From assembly GCA_000467715.1 (NCBI GenBank), contig AJFK01000571.1:1-33374 (forward strand): a stretch of DNA of 33,374 bases. The letters are read 5' to 3'. A model generated the notes under the pieces. That model was not told the origin of the DNA, did not search any database, and worked only from the letters and a program-made list of their open reading frames with translations. Of this stretch, positions 1 to 11,265 are shown piece by piece (within the stretch, counting starts at the first letter, position 1; every line of letters starts with the position of its first letter). Source of the DNA: Hysterium pulicare CBS 123377. Taxonomy: Eukaryota > Ascomycota > Dothideomycetes > Hysteriales > Hysteriaceae. Position numbers and translations under genes: made by a program.

Positions 1-1484
1 CGGGGGTAATAGAAAGGCTTACCGCAACTCACGTGCCCAAGACGGGAAGCGCGTCGCCTGCTCCGGTGCAGTCGCCGCGCTTACACTCACCCGGGGCAGC
101 TGTATCTCGCCGAGAGTCCTCTGACGTGTGCAACACCAAACATCGAGGATATCATTTCAGCGCCTGATGATCTCCTCATGCCGCTCCACCTGGCTGGCTG
201 CGCAATGCGCTGCGACCGAAAAAGGCGAAAGCGAAGGCGCCCGCTCGGCAGCATGGCGTCGACAGCAAGCGAAGGCCCACGGAAAGGGAACAGGAGCAGA
301 CCAGAAACTTGGCCGCGAGCGAACAGCGACAAGAGGGCTGACTTGATGCTGGCTGAAAAAGGTCGCAACGTGGGATGGCCATGTTCCCCCATCCCAATAT
401 TCGGGATGTGGAAGCGTGCGCTCTGATAACAATGCAGCAGGATTGCCAGGAACAGGCCCTCTTCGGGGAATTGTGTGGCGTCAATGGCCCTGTCAATTCG
501 CCCAAGTTCGATCCTTTCACATTTCGTAAAACAAGCCTTGCCTCAGCATGCCAATCATGGCCCTGCGCTTGCTGTCCGCTGCCGCCACGGGAACTTGTTT
601 GGCCTGGCTGCCTTTGAACGTTCTCGACCTGATAACGGCACAGCGGTCGATACGACTAAAGCAGATAAGCGTTGAAAGTCGAGCCCCCTGTTCAGGAACA
701 CACCAAGCTGACTGCAGCATCTCGACTGCACCGTACCTGAAGCCATCACCCGTTCTTGCATCCATCGCACATCCTTCATGTGCTTCTGGCCTCACCATGG
801 CCCCAACGGCTGCTCGACACGATTCCTTATAGGAGGACGGGCCTTTTTCTCTGCTGGGGATCGCTCGACACAGCAAACTTTCTCCTTTTCACCTCGGAAA
901 CCTCTGATCTGGTGCCTGGGCCTCCCTATCAGAGGCTTGACGTCTTACCGCCTGCCGTATGCGCCTCCCATCGCCCAGACCGGAGCGCTTCGAATATTGA
1001 CGAGTGAGGCTGGTTCAATGCTTGTTCTTTCACCTCCACAACTGAGATGGGCGTTCGTGGCGGGGGTGTATGTCATGCCCGAGCCCACGCATGGCCACGC
1101 CTTTGCCAAATCTAACCTCAATATCCCCCATCACCTCGTGCGGCTGACCGGCCTAACCAGGTCTACATTGCTTAATCCAGGATTCTGGGATGCTCCATGC
1201 ACTTCGCGTAGATAACGCTACCCCTACGGCAGTGTTGCTGTCGGTATTTTCCTCGATGCAGCTTTGGTGACTTCCACGTTCCGTCAATAGTCTATAATCT
1301 CTTTTCGCCATGTCTTCTGCTAGGGCCTCGCTTTCTGTTCATGTCTGATCACTCTTCTAACTTCGATCGGAAGCCTTCCAGTCCTTAACGCCAAGTATAT
1401 CCTCTGTCACTACAGCACTAATGGCCATTGACCGCTGATACATTCATTTCACCACTTTCACTAACAGTACAGCACCCTACGACC
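1..1484. other. Stretch without a supportable gene, upstream of the WSC gene
   Basis: Many short frames are open on both strands here because the DNA is moderately GC-rich, but none shows a recognisable domain, signal peptide or conserved composition, and no pair of frames joins through good splice sites into a longer product. The last 200 bases before the WSC gene are pyrimidine-rich and hold a weak TATA-like element (TCTATAATCT near 1290), a plausible core promoter and leader for the gene starting at 1485. A minus-strand gene running off the left edge cannot be excluded, since GTAAGC-like and GTGAGT-like donors exist on that strand near 15 and 90. Confidence 0.5.
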
Positions 1485-4400
1485 ATGAGGGTCAACATGT
1501 TGGCTGCTGCCCTTTGGGCATGTAGTTATGTGTGTATGGTTCGTGGCTTAGACGCAACAGATACCATCATGGACGGAGGTATTTCTGCATCCTCAACACA
1601 TTCTGGTTGCAAGTCTAATCATCGGTGAACAGACTCGTCGCAGACTGGCTACATGCCATATCACAACATAGATCCGGCGGCCCTAACTGGAGGCGCATTC
1701 GGCCAGTTATGGAAATTTCAGCCCGCAACTCCTTCAGGCGCATTCAGTGATCAGTACTACGCAAAACCGCTGGTCTACACTCCAAGCAGTCTTGGACGAC
1801 AGGTCGTGATGGTCTTCTCAGAAGCCAACAGAATATACACACTCGACGCGGCCAACGGCACCTTAATAGCATCGCGAGATTTGTCGAACGAGGGGGAACC
1901 ACCATTCAAAGTCTCCGATCTCCCATCGTGTAATGACATTGGCCAAAGAGTTGGAATCACAGGTACTCCAGTCATTGATCCGACGACCGATACGGTTTAT
2001 TTCTGGGCGAAGAGCTATTTGACACCAACCGGAAGTGGTTATACGAGTGGTGCATACCGGTTTCATGCGGCTAATGTTCTTACTCTAAAAGAAAAGGCCG
2101 GGTTCCCGACCAACATCCAAGGCCAGCCAGGTATATGAAACTAAGTGCTAGTAACGAACCGCATGCTAATCAAGTTCCAGCCGACAACGACAACACTCGA
2201 TGGTTTACAGGTGGCACTCATCTCCAGAGAACAGGTCTCAATCTTATCAACGGTGTGGTCTATGCCGGGTTTGGGGGTCATTGTGATCTTGTAGGTCTGA
2301 TCCTTATATTTCAAACACTAAGCTAACCTGTCCAGTTCAACTACACGGGCTGGGTTGTTGGAATGAGCACCTCTGGGAAATTCGTGACTGGCTATACCAC
2401 TAGCGGTGGTGCTGGCTCACCTGCGGAAGACGGGACTTGGACTGGAGGAGGCGGTGGAGCAGGTGTTTGGCAGGCCGGAGTGGCCATCTCATCTGACGGT
2501 AATAATCGACTGTTCGTTGCAACTGGAAACGCAAAAACCACAGGATCGTATAAGACACCGAATCAACAAGCATCTGCCTTGGGTAGCACGTATCTGAGCG
2601 TGTAAGTTCCATCTCAGTCTATTCTGAAGGTCTTGCTAAATTAGTTCAGGCTCTCGGAATGCATCGTCAGTCTCGGCATCGGCTCGGGAGGGAAACTTAC
2701 CCAAAATGATTACTTTGAGCCGGCTGCTTACGCGGGTATGGATTCAGGCGATCGTGACGTAAGCCGCTTCGGATTTTTCAATCATCACATGTGCACTCTG
2801 ACCTTTTTTGCAGCTCGGAGCTGGCGGTGTTGTCTTGCCTGATCCAGGCACATTCTCTGGCGGTGGTGTCAGCAAGTTGGCCATCACTTGCGGAAAGAAT
2901 GCCGTATGCTATGTTGTGAATCGAGACAACCTCGGCGGTTATAAGAACGGTGCTGGGGGTGGCGATGCGTACATCCAAGCCATTACACCACCATCCGGTG
3001 GGTCAATATTTACCAATATTGGCACATATCCTCTCGAAGGTGGATATATCTACATCTCTCCCGTTGGCGCCCCAGTATATGCGTACTCTTTGGGTTTCGA
3101 TACCAATGGGGTCCCTACCTTCACTTACGCGGGACAGTCGAATGATTCCAATGCGGGGGCGGTAGGAGCTGGTCCACCTACAATCACAACCCTGAACAAC
3201 AAGGCAGGCACAGCGGTTCTTTGGGTCAGCGATACCAACGGTTTCCGAGCATACAATGCGGTTCCAGTCAACGGCGTACTGACAAAGATAACTTTGCCTG
3301 CGGCTAACGGTCCTACGAAATTCATGAGACCAACATTTGGTAACGGCAAGTATTTTATGACTACCTTCGGGGGAGCCGTCCTTGGATTTGGAGCTCCTGT
3401 GGCTCTTCCACTGAATTGCAGTTCGCCGCTCGAATTTGGTTCGGTCTCCATAGGATCGTCAAAGACCATGCTGATGAATTGTACGGCACTCATCGCTATA
3501 ACCAAGATCACCGGAATCACGATCGGCAACTCTAGCTATCAAGCATCAAACTCCAGCTTGCCAACCGGAAGCCTGAAAGCCGGCGCTACGTTTTCTCTTC
3601 CTGTCACTTTCAATCTCACAAATTACCAATTGAGCAGTGGAAGCACGAGCGCGCCAGCTGTATCGCCAGGAGTCCAGACTTCGGCGTTGACATTTTACAC
3701 TACGAATGGAGTGAGCGGGTATACTAGTTCGCAAGGGGTCACTCTGACGGGAACAGCCACCAGCGGCAGTTCTTTTCTTGCCATCAACCCGTTGCATGTT
3801 GATTTTCCGGCCCTCACCCTTGGATCATCATCAGCTGCCGCTGGCTCCTCAAGCACGTTCGTTCTCCAGAACTCCGGGACAGCGGCTCTAACGATCGTCG
3901 GCTATGCCTTCAATGACCCCGGAGGAAACAATGATGAGGACGATGATCCGGACAATCCCAATACTGGACCGTTCATAAATGCAACTATGAGCAATGGCAA
4001 ATGGAAACTCGACAAAGAGGGCAATTTTACTTCACCAGATCTGCCATCTGTTGGCACAAAAATAAGTGCAGGAGCATCAGTCACAGTGCATGCGACGTTC
4101 AATACCTCGATAGACGGCAACTACTATTCAGTCCTCCATGTGTATACCAATGACGGCTCCGCATATGTTGTCCTGAGTGGATCGGCTGCCTCTTCTCCTA
4201 TAGCACTGTTCGAGCAATCCAACGGTGAAGGAGGATGGACCACGATTCCCGATTGCGATAGCGGAGACTCCGAATGCACTGTTACGATAGATTTCGGGAC
4301 TGTTCAAAGTGCAGCGTCATTGCTTAAAACAATCCGCTTCACGAACACGGGCGGATCAGCTCTCGTAATCACCAAATCTAAGCCACCGGAAACGACGGTC

Positions 4401-6301
4401 TTGGGAGCATCCAATCCCAGTACGGATTTGTCCGAGGGTATGACGATTCCTTCCGGCGATAGTGCCAATGCGACCGTCTACTTCAAGCCTGGGTCTGCCC
4501 CGATGAACTCAGACCCTGTTGAGTATAACGGAGCTTGGACACTGAACACCAACGACCTGACCTTTGGTATCCATGTCGTTAATTTCACCGGAACCTTGGC
4601 GCCTAAGCAAGTTGGGCCGGTTCTCAGCAATGGGAGCTCTCAATTCAAATACCTCGGTTGCTATCAGGATAGTATGAACTCCCGCATTGAGTCTACCCAG
4701 GTTAGTAACGCGAACAACGACAATGGCCTTTGTCAACAGCAGGCCGCGACTGCTGGAATGCCGTTCACAGGTACTGAGTACCAAACCGAGTGCCGTGAGT
4801 GCCCCTGTCTCTAGTCATATGACAATCATTGCTAACAGTACTAGACTACGGATGGTCCATACCTGCTGCCAGCTTGAAAGTTGATGACTCCAAATGTACG
4901 ACGTACACTTGTCCTGGAGACACAACGCAAAACTGTGGTGGCGTTGGAGCTTACATGACCACATGGTACGATTCTACCAAGTATGATCCTGTCGCGGGCA
5001 AATTCATCGGAGGCTATTCACCACCTTCGTTGCCTGCTTCTATCGGCTCCTACCAATTGCTTGGATGTTATTCTGACAACGCGGCCAAGAGGACGTTGAG
5101 CAGCGGCAATGTCGGCAATGCCAAAACTAACACTCTCGAAAGTTGCGCCGCTGCTTGCAAGGGTTATACCTACTTTGGCGCGGAGTATGCAGATGAATGT
5201 TACTGCGGGAACTCTTTACTGAATGCTCCCGTTGTCGAGGCACTCACGGATTGCAGTATGCTTTGTGTAGGAAACTCCTCGGAATATTGCGGTGCTGCCA
5301 GCCGGCTCAGCTTGTACTTCTTGAACACCACTTCTTCGAGCAGCTCGCTGTCCAGCAGCACTACGATCAAGTCTAGTACTCCGTCTTCCGCGCCAACGAC
5401 AACCAAGGTCTCTTCCAGTACCTCAATTTCTCTCACCTCGTCCTCCAAGTCGTCGTCGACTTCGACCGTCTCGAGCACGAAGTCATCTTCGATCAGTTCG
5501 ACCTCGTTCTCTTCGAGCACGATTGTTTCGACTTCAGTCTCTTCGAGTACGAAATCATCTTCGATCAGTTCGACTTCAGTCTCTTCTAGTACGAAATCAT
5601 CTTCGATCAGTTCGACTTCATTCTCTTCGAGCACGAAGTCATCCTCGATCAGTTCAACTACGTCGACAAGCGCTACCTCTACCGCACCGGCACAACCGAC
5701 ATGGGCCTATGTCGGATGCGCCAACGACACAGCCAATCATCGGGCGCTGAACGCAACTTCCACAACTCTCGATACTATGACTGTGGAAACATGCCAAAGC
5801 TTTTGCTTGTCCAACAACTATCCTCTCGCAGGTGTTGAGTACGGAAACCAGTGCTGGTGCGGCATAGGTCTAGACTTTGGCTCAACCACCGGGCAAACAG
5901 GATGCTCAATGGCCTGCGCTGGCAATTCCGGCGAGATGTGTGGCGGTGTTTCCCTGCTCAACGTCTACAACTACACGTCCTACGTCTACCCACAGGTCGT
6001 GCAGTCTGTAGGGAAGTACAAACTCTCTGGATGTTACAACGAGACTCTCTCAGCTCGAGCACTGCCTTCGTACAAGACAGTCTCGACTACTAACATGACC
6101 GTGGAGAACTGCGTCTCTGCTTGCTCGGTGCAGGGTTACTCCAAGGCAGGTGTTGAGTACTCACAGGAGTGTTATTGTTCCAATGCTGTCGCGAGTACCA
6201 GCTACACGACATCAATCTACGACTGCAGGGCTGATTTCTGCACTGGAAATCTTCAAGAATATTGCGGAGGCGAGAAGAGAGTGTTGGTATATAGTACTTA
6301 G
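1485..6301 (+). CDS. Secreted beta-propeller / ASH-repeat / four-WSC-domain protein
   Basis: A seven-exon gene for a predicted 1473-residue secreted protein. Introns I place at 1579-1632, 2131-2180, 2291-2335, 2602-2649, 2759-2813 and 4795-4844; the summed exons (4422 nt) stay in frame to the TAG at 6299-6301. Residues 1-21 form a signal peptide. Residues about 35-535 resemble PQQ/quinoprotein-like propeller repeats (IYTLDAANGTL, TGTPVIDPTTDTVYF). Residues about 535-930 carry three beta-sandwich repeats like choice-of-anchor-D/ASH domains (LEFGSVSIGSS, VDFPALTLGSS, IDFGTVQSA). WSC domains lie near 938-1030, 1056-1146, 1275-1364 and 1379-1473 (YLGCY, ECYCG, YCGG signatures), with a Ser/Thr-rich linker at about 1150-1273. 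No transmembrane segment or GPI signal is evident, so it is probably secreted and binds cell-wall or other glycans. An enzymatic role of the propeller is unproven. Exact splice sites are inferred. Confidence 0.88.
5472..5660 (+). repeat. 42-bp tandem repeat coding for the Ser/Thr linker
   Basis: The DNA repeats a 42-base unit encoding SSTKSSSISSTSVS-like 14-residue blocks. There are about four copies, with a shorter 30-base variant unit (TIVSTSVSS type) between the first and second. Copies differ at a few bases, mostly third positions or the Val/Phe position. The product is a flexible, probably heavily O-glycosylated spacer between the second and third WSC domains, the usual role of Ser/Thr stretches in fungal wall proteins. 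Copy number in such coding minisatellites commonly varies between strains. Confidence 0.8.
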
Positions 6302-6772
6302 AGGCTTTTTCCCTTCTCATCACGGCGTCTCGCGTGTTTGCGGTTTGCGGTTATCGATATCCCCCCAACTTAGACCATTCTTGCTGCGACGCATTCATGC
6401 TAATTCTGGTTTTTCGGCAAGCGGAGGAAACGGTCATTTTAATCGAGGGTTTGTTTATTATAGAACGGAACTATAGATCATAGAATGAGAACCAAATCGT
6501 AATTGTTACCAGCAACTTCTTCTCCCAACGCATGCAATCTCTAACAATACAATCTGAGAGGCGGAAAGCTTGGCAGCTGAAAAGGCACAACCCCTGTCGC
6601 GTGGCTGAGGTCGTCAAGGCAAGCCACGAACGCGAATCGATAAATACTAAAAGCTTAGCAAGACTTTCTTATCGCAACCCCTTGTCGAGGTGGAAATGAG
6701 GCCTAATTTCATCCTTCCCTCCCTCGAAGATATCAACAAACCTTGGACGATTGCACCCGACCCACGACCGCC
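6302..6772. promoter_or_regulatory. Intergenic region: 3' end of WSC gene and promoter of the membrane-protein gene
   Basis: There are 471 bases with no supportable coding sequence. The left part follows the WSC stop codon and should hold its 3' untranslated region. The right part, just ahead of the next start codon, has an A/T-rich patch (GATAAATACTAAAAGC near 6639) followed by a pyrimidine-rich leader (CATCCTTCCCTCCCTC), typical of a fungal core promoter and 5' leader. Confidence 0.45.
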
Positions 6773-7987
6773 ATGAACAATGCCACCACCGCCGATCTCT
6801 GCCCCCTGGACAACCGGCGCACGTCCAACGAACTCTGGGTGAAGCTGGTGGTGGTGCACTTCACCACCATCGCCGCCTTCTGTCACCTGTTGAGTGTACG
6901 CGGTGATCGCATCCTCAGCTGGCGCGTCTTCTTCTATGTTTCCGTGCCGTTGTTAGTCGTCGTACAGCATGCGCTTGCGATATTGATTCTCTTGATCGCG
7001 GCAGTTTGGTTCTCTGTTAGTGGGAAACGGGATGAGTTGGAAACCATCTCGAGATGCTTGAGCTGGCTTTTTGGGAGAGCGGGGAGGGATGAGGATCGGG
7101 AGGATGCTATCTATACCATGCTACCCAGCCACAACAGCGGCGGAGGGACAGCGAGGACGACAGCCGAGAGCAGGAGTCAGCGGACGGCGAAGTATTTCGG
7201 ACGCGTTGTCGTTGTGCTGGCGTTCGTCACGCAGTGCATTGGCACGATATTCATCTACCACCGTCGCCGCACCCACGATGCCGTCACGCTCGCCGACCAG
7301 CGCATCCTCGAGCTCGGCATCAGCGGCCTCCTAACCGGCCTCCTAACCCTCTTCCTCCTCCTCAGACTCCCACTCTTCAATTCCCCCGTCCCAGACATCC
7401 AACCCAATGCCCGCTCCAGACTCGAAACCCTCATCATCTCCCTCCGCGACACCCCCGCGCCCCCCTTCACCGACCCAAATGCAGACTCGCCGCTCGGAAC
7501 GCAGTTCCTCGGCGACGCGGCTCTCTCCTTCTTCATCGTCCTGGCCATGAACATCCGCTACGTGCTCGCGACTCTCCGCCACATGTTCAGCCCCGCGTGG
7601 TGGAACAGCGTAAACACAGACTCGACGCCGCTCGTCCTCTTCTTCTTCGGCGTCTCCCTCAGCGGCCTCATCGCCATCTTCGCCACGTGCGGAGCGCCGG
7701 AATCAAAGGCCAGCCGGTACGGGTTCAATGGGAAGAGACGGCGGAGCAAGAAGCGAGAGGACGGCCATCCGGTTTGGATTTGTTGCTGCTGTCCTTGCGT
7801 TATGGCGTTGGTGTTTTTTCCGGCGTTGATTGCGGTGGGAGTGTTGGCGAGTGTGCTTTGGGGGTTTGTCGAGTTGGCGTTTGTCGGGGAGCAGATTGGG
7901 TCGCTGGGGAGTTGGCCTTTGAATCAGACTTGTGATCCGGGGCTCTGGAGTGATCCGGTTGGGAATTGGGTGTGGTGGTTGGCGTAG
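6773..7987 (+). CDS. Multipass membrane protein of unknown function
   Basis: A single-exon gene for 404 residues starting at the first ATG in a good context (CCGCCATGAAC). The protein has about seven hydrophobic segments: near residues 22-40, 48-78, 145-165, 180-200, 245-265, 285-305 and 335-370. A hydrophilic loop rich in Arg, Glu and Ser lies around 85-140. An unusual cysteine run (WICCCCPCVM, residues about 335-344) sits at the start of the last hydrophobic region and could be a palmitoylation cluster. The N-terminus has an N-glycosylation sequon (NNAT). I recognise no transporter, receptor or enzyme motif. The gene is GC-rich and the long open frame without introns argues that it is real. 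The +1 frame is also open over 233 codons but reads as an Arg/Pro-rich shadow. Confidence 0.75.
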   Translation: MNNATTADLCPLDNRRTSNELWVKLVVVHFTTIAAFCHLLSVRGDRILSWRVFFYVSVPLLVVVQHALAILILLIAAVWFSVSGKRDELETISRCLSWLFGRAGRDEDREDAIYTMLPSHNSGGGTARTTAESRSQRTAKYFGRVVVVLAFVTQCIGTIFIYHRRRTHDAVTLADQRILELGISGLLTGLLTLFLLLRLPLFNSPVPDIQPNARSRLETLIISLRDTPAPPFTDPNADSPLGTQFLGDAALSFFIVLAMNIRYVLATLRHMFSPAWWNSVNTDSTPLVLFFFGVSLSGLIAIFATCGAPESKASRYGFNGKRRRSKKREDGHPVWICCCCPCVMALVFFPALIAVGVLASVLWGFVELAFVGEQIGSLGSWPLNQTCDPGLWSDPVGNWVWWLA

Positions 7988-8610
7988 GGGAGGGGAAAGA
8001 AAAGGGTGGATGAGAGGGGTTAAGGTTGGGGGATCGAGATGGGTTGGGTGGCTGAAGTAAGGTGTGAATTTCATATATGATACCTATTAAAAGAATGGCC
8101 GCCTCTGATTGCGAGCTTCTTCATTGTTAGAAATGTCTAGGGAAAGATGATTAGCTCCGCGTATGTATAGAAAGTGTATGCCAGAAGTGGCAAAAGCGTG
8201 AACTTTACCAGGAGGAGATTAGCGCGAACCATTCTTTACATTTGGTCCCTCTCGACCTTAACTTTCTTTCAACGACATTCATATAATGGAATCAAACCAC
8301 AATGAGAGCTTCAAATGTAATCACCGCTTGCGCGTGGTTGAGATTCACCAATCTCTTCCTCTTTCAGCAACACTCACATCCCTCAAATCACGATCATTCA
8401 AACTCCTGGTCTAAGATTCGAATACCTGTCACAACCCGAGACATGACTGAACACTAGGATACCATCACAAAGTTCCAAGCTTGTCAATACTGTCCTTATC
8501 GTCATGTGTCATGGGAATAAAAGGATTAAATCCTAAAGTACCGTTCTAAAAGATCCGTCTTATTAAGTATTAACCCTTGTCCCGGGTCACGACTCCAGAC
8601 CACCGATCCA
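7988..8610. other. Intergenic stretch, no gene seen
   Basis: There are 623 bases downstream of the membrane-protein gene. The first 100 bases are G-rich and then A/T-rich (TTTCATATATGATACC), compatible with a 3' untranslated region and polyadenylation site. The rest shows only short frames and no convincing splice pairs, repeats or RNA-like folds. Confidence 0.4.
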
Positions 8611-9342
8611 CTAACTATCCTCTCCAGCCAGATTTAAACCGGTACAGCCTCTAACGGTAGAAGCGCCTGCATTGAGGCGGGCGAGCTCAATGAGATCAAC
8701 CAGACGGAACACGAGCTTGGTGATATTCTCCTCGTATCTCTTGGACACTATCCGTATTGGGAGTTCCGAGTTGGAAGTGACACCCTCGAGCATTCTTTCT
8801 GTAATCTTGATGTACTCATTGAAAGTGTACTTGGCTTTTGGGTTTTTGGCTATGTCAACAAAGAGGTTTTTAAGCGCTACCAGAATGTCGAGATGCGGTC
8901 GTTGGTCTGGGGTCGGTTGATCGTATATTCGTTCTATTTGCCTTGAGATCAAACCGGCTACTGTGGTAATCCCCTTTGGATTGGGGTTCAACGGTATCTC
9001 ATCTCGCATGTCTCGGTCGTTTTTGTAGAAACAAGCTCCATTTATCAGGTCATCTCTAGGCGACTGATGGCCTCCGTTCCCAGTGGAATTTCTGGATAGG
9101 TATGAGAGAATTTTGTTTCCTTTAGTTGACGTCCTTGACTACTTACCTTCCAGAGCTACTTTCGCCATTTCCTGATCCACCCCAATGACACGCTCTTCTA
9201 CCATGTAGACTCCCCGCATAACCGCCGAGCTGGTATGGTCTTTGGACATAGCTGAAATTCCATCCGAACACCCTTCGACGACGCGTCGAAACGCGTCCTG
9301 CAATGTTGCATGCAGCTCCTGAGCAACTCGAGAGCTGCACAT
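8611..9342 (-). CDS. Hypothetical protein, exon structure uncertain
   Basis: Two minus-strand open segments look coding. The upstream one (ATG at 9342 down to about 9147) encodes MCSSRVAQELHATLQ and further helical sequence, ending at a perfect GTAAGT donor whose G is at 9146. The downstream one (about 9090 down to the stop at 8611) encodes a helical, charged segment (KNLFVDIAKNPKAKY, EYIKITERMLEGV). The obvious acceptor (TATCCAG, exon from about 9092) does not keep the frame of the long downstream segment. A less typical acceptor (AACGGAG, about 15 bases further on) does. The gene may therefore use an unusual acceptor, encode a shorter protein, or be decaying. No family is recognised. Its place next to other degraded frames favours an accessory gene. 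Confidence 0.4.
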
Positions 9343-9695
9343 AATTGCGCAACGAATCCGTCTTTTGAAACCCAAACTATGAATGCCAGACTGAGACAAG
9401 CACAAAGAGAGGAAACTATCTCAGTCAATGACTGGGATCGTCGTAATAAGAGGTACGCGCTCATCTTGGTCCCCTTACGCTGTGTAATGGTATGGCGTCG
9501 GGTATCGGGAATGTTAATATGTATCGGGAACGGGAATTCTCATTGATCTCGGGATCAGGAGCACAATCGGTTTCATTTTTCCTTGTACTACTTCATTGCC
9601 GACCGGACCTAATCCTTTTTCCGATTTTTCGGAATGGATCCTAATGCATCTGCTATTTTTAACTCACCTTCAGGATGGACTTAGTTGAGAGATTT

Positions 9696-10195
9696 TTACC
9701 GAGTCCAATTCATATCTTTTACGCCGGTGATAGAGCAGTTTGTTGGCGCACACATTTTCCCCACATGGACACCACGCAATGAATCCGCTAAGAGCAGCAA
9801 GGCTTCTTCCTCCCCATCCAAGAATACTGGCTTCTCTCGCTTTCGGTTAGATCCACGGCTTTTCGAACTACCTGACCTGTCTTGAAGCTTCCAAAAATCC
9901 CTTCCGAAGGGATTGCGTCCATGTAAGGCTTCCGCTCCCAACCAGCGAACAAAACTACGAGGTCAAGGATTGCGGTAGGTAGTAGTACACCTTTGAGACC
10001 TTGCGGGCGGCAGTGAGCCACTCGTTTGTGTAGAAATCTCTTGCACCACTTCATTTGATCTCCGATTGGCTTTGATAGAACCTCGTCGGGTGTTGAATTG
10101 ATGCCGGTATTGGATTGCTTGGTTTTAGACTTGAGGTCTCCCGGGGCAGGAGAACGAACGCTTTGCTTCGTATGACTAGGCGTCGGTATTAGTGC
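9696..10195 (-). pseudogene. Probable remnant of a minus-strand gene
   Basis: A minus-strand frame is open from about 10195, just after an AACTAAG acceptor-like site, down to 9788. It reads as ordinary protein: a basic, Ser/Lys-rich linker (LKSKTKQSNTG), then GDQMKWCKRFLHKR. A second frame overlaps its end and runs on to 9696 with equally protein-like sequence (NRKREKPVFLDGEEEALL). No good splice pair joins them, so a frame break in an old gene is the simplest reading. The MKWCKRFL segment faintly recalls the first helix of fungal bromodomains, but this is too weak to name it. A short ATG-led stretch (ATG at 10261, MAVG) with a GTGAGC donor lies just upstream but does not connect in frame. 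Confidence 0.3.
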
Positions 10196-10261
10196 CTTAG
10201 TTTTTTAAAAAGTAAAATTGGGATAGATACTAGAGGGCGATATCGCTCACCCAACAGCCAT

Positions 10262-11265
10262 TTTGTCCTTATTAGTCACATACCAGCGTTCATTCGGTCG
10301 CAGATTGGCTCCGGCGCTGCGTTCTAACAAAACCGGAACATGACGCGCTGGACTCAATAACCGCTATATCGCGTTGGCTCGGGATATACTCCGAATCGGA
10401 GAAGTGAACACTTGACAGCATCTTGATATTGCTATCGTTGGTGTAACGCGGTCAAGCGCGCGAGAGCCACGGACGTGACCTTACGTGTACAAAACTTTTG
10501 ATGGAATCAGTTAGACTTCCGACCAATTTCTATTGCAACTTTTTACAAAGAGCCATAATTTATAAAGCATTGAGAGATGAGTTTAGTATGAGTGTCAGAA
10601 TGGCTTACTCAATTTGTCCGCAATTTCATTCCATTGGCTTTGGCAAAGGGTTCTCGAAGCGCGGATGTTCATGAATATAAGTTGAAAAAGGTCGCCTAAT
10701 CCTTCTCTCTGACACTTGCGGATAACTTGATGGAACTGTGGAAGATGCTAGTGGTTGAAGATCACAGATCGACATCGAGCTAGATGCGCTGACATAAGAA
10801 TGCCGCCTTTCCTATTGTAGAAACTCGTCACGTTAACACCACTCCTCAAACCTATCTCAATCGCTAAACAGTACGACGAATAATGACATCGCCGTGACCA
10901 ATAGAATACGGCTAAGAGTATCCCTATACGCATCCAGAATCTCATTGCACTTCAGTAGCCTTGTCACGGTGATCTGAACCACATGTGGTCGTAAGGGTGG
11001 CTCGTCTCGCTTTTCTCACGTTGCAACGTAGCATCACGCTGTCTTCACCAAGACCTGCGTTGTTCTGGGGACCGTACGATTTATTTGTCTATGAGCAAGA
11101 TTTAACGAACGTTTATTCGTTGAACGCCTGATTGCAGTCGTAAGTTCGACATCCAAGATGTTGATCCCTCCCACCTGATGTTCCCTGACGTTTAAAGAAT
11201 GTCGAAGCGTCTATCAAGTCTTACCGCTAGCGATTATGATAATAGCGAGAGGATATCCTTCCTAT
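10262..11265. other. Gene-free stretch
   Basis: About 1 kb of moderately A/T-rich DNA in which the longest frame is 65 codons and has no protein-like character. No tRNA, tandem repeat or long inverted repeat was found by eye, apart from a short palindrome GGCGATATCGCTC near 10237. It may contain more of the degraded gene to its left and the 3' untranslated region of the gene to its right. Confidence 0.4.

Noticed and set aside
176-1215. Frames of 80-145 codons on both strands at the left edge
   Set aside because: They overlap in all frames without a consistent winner, recognisable motif or joinable splice sites.
5200-5634. Antisense 144-codon, Glu/Val-rich frame within the WSC gene
   Set aside because: It is the mirror of the Ser/Thr repeat array (TCG/TTC-rich codons read backwards as Glu), with no independent support.
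7234-7935. 233-codon Arg/Pro/His-rich plus-strand frame inside the membrane-protein gene
   Set aside because: It is an out-of-frame shadow of a GC-rich gene. The main frame has clear membrane helices.
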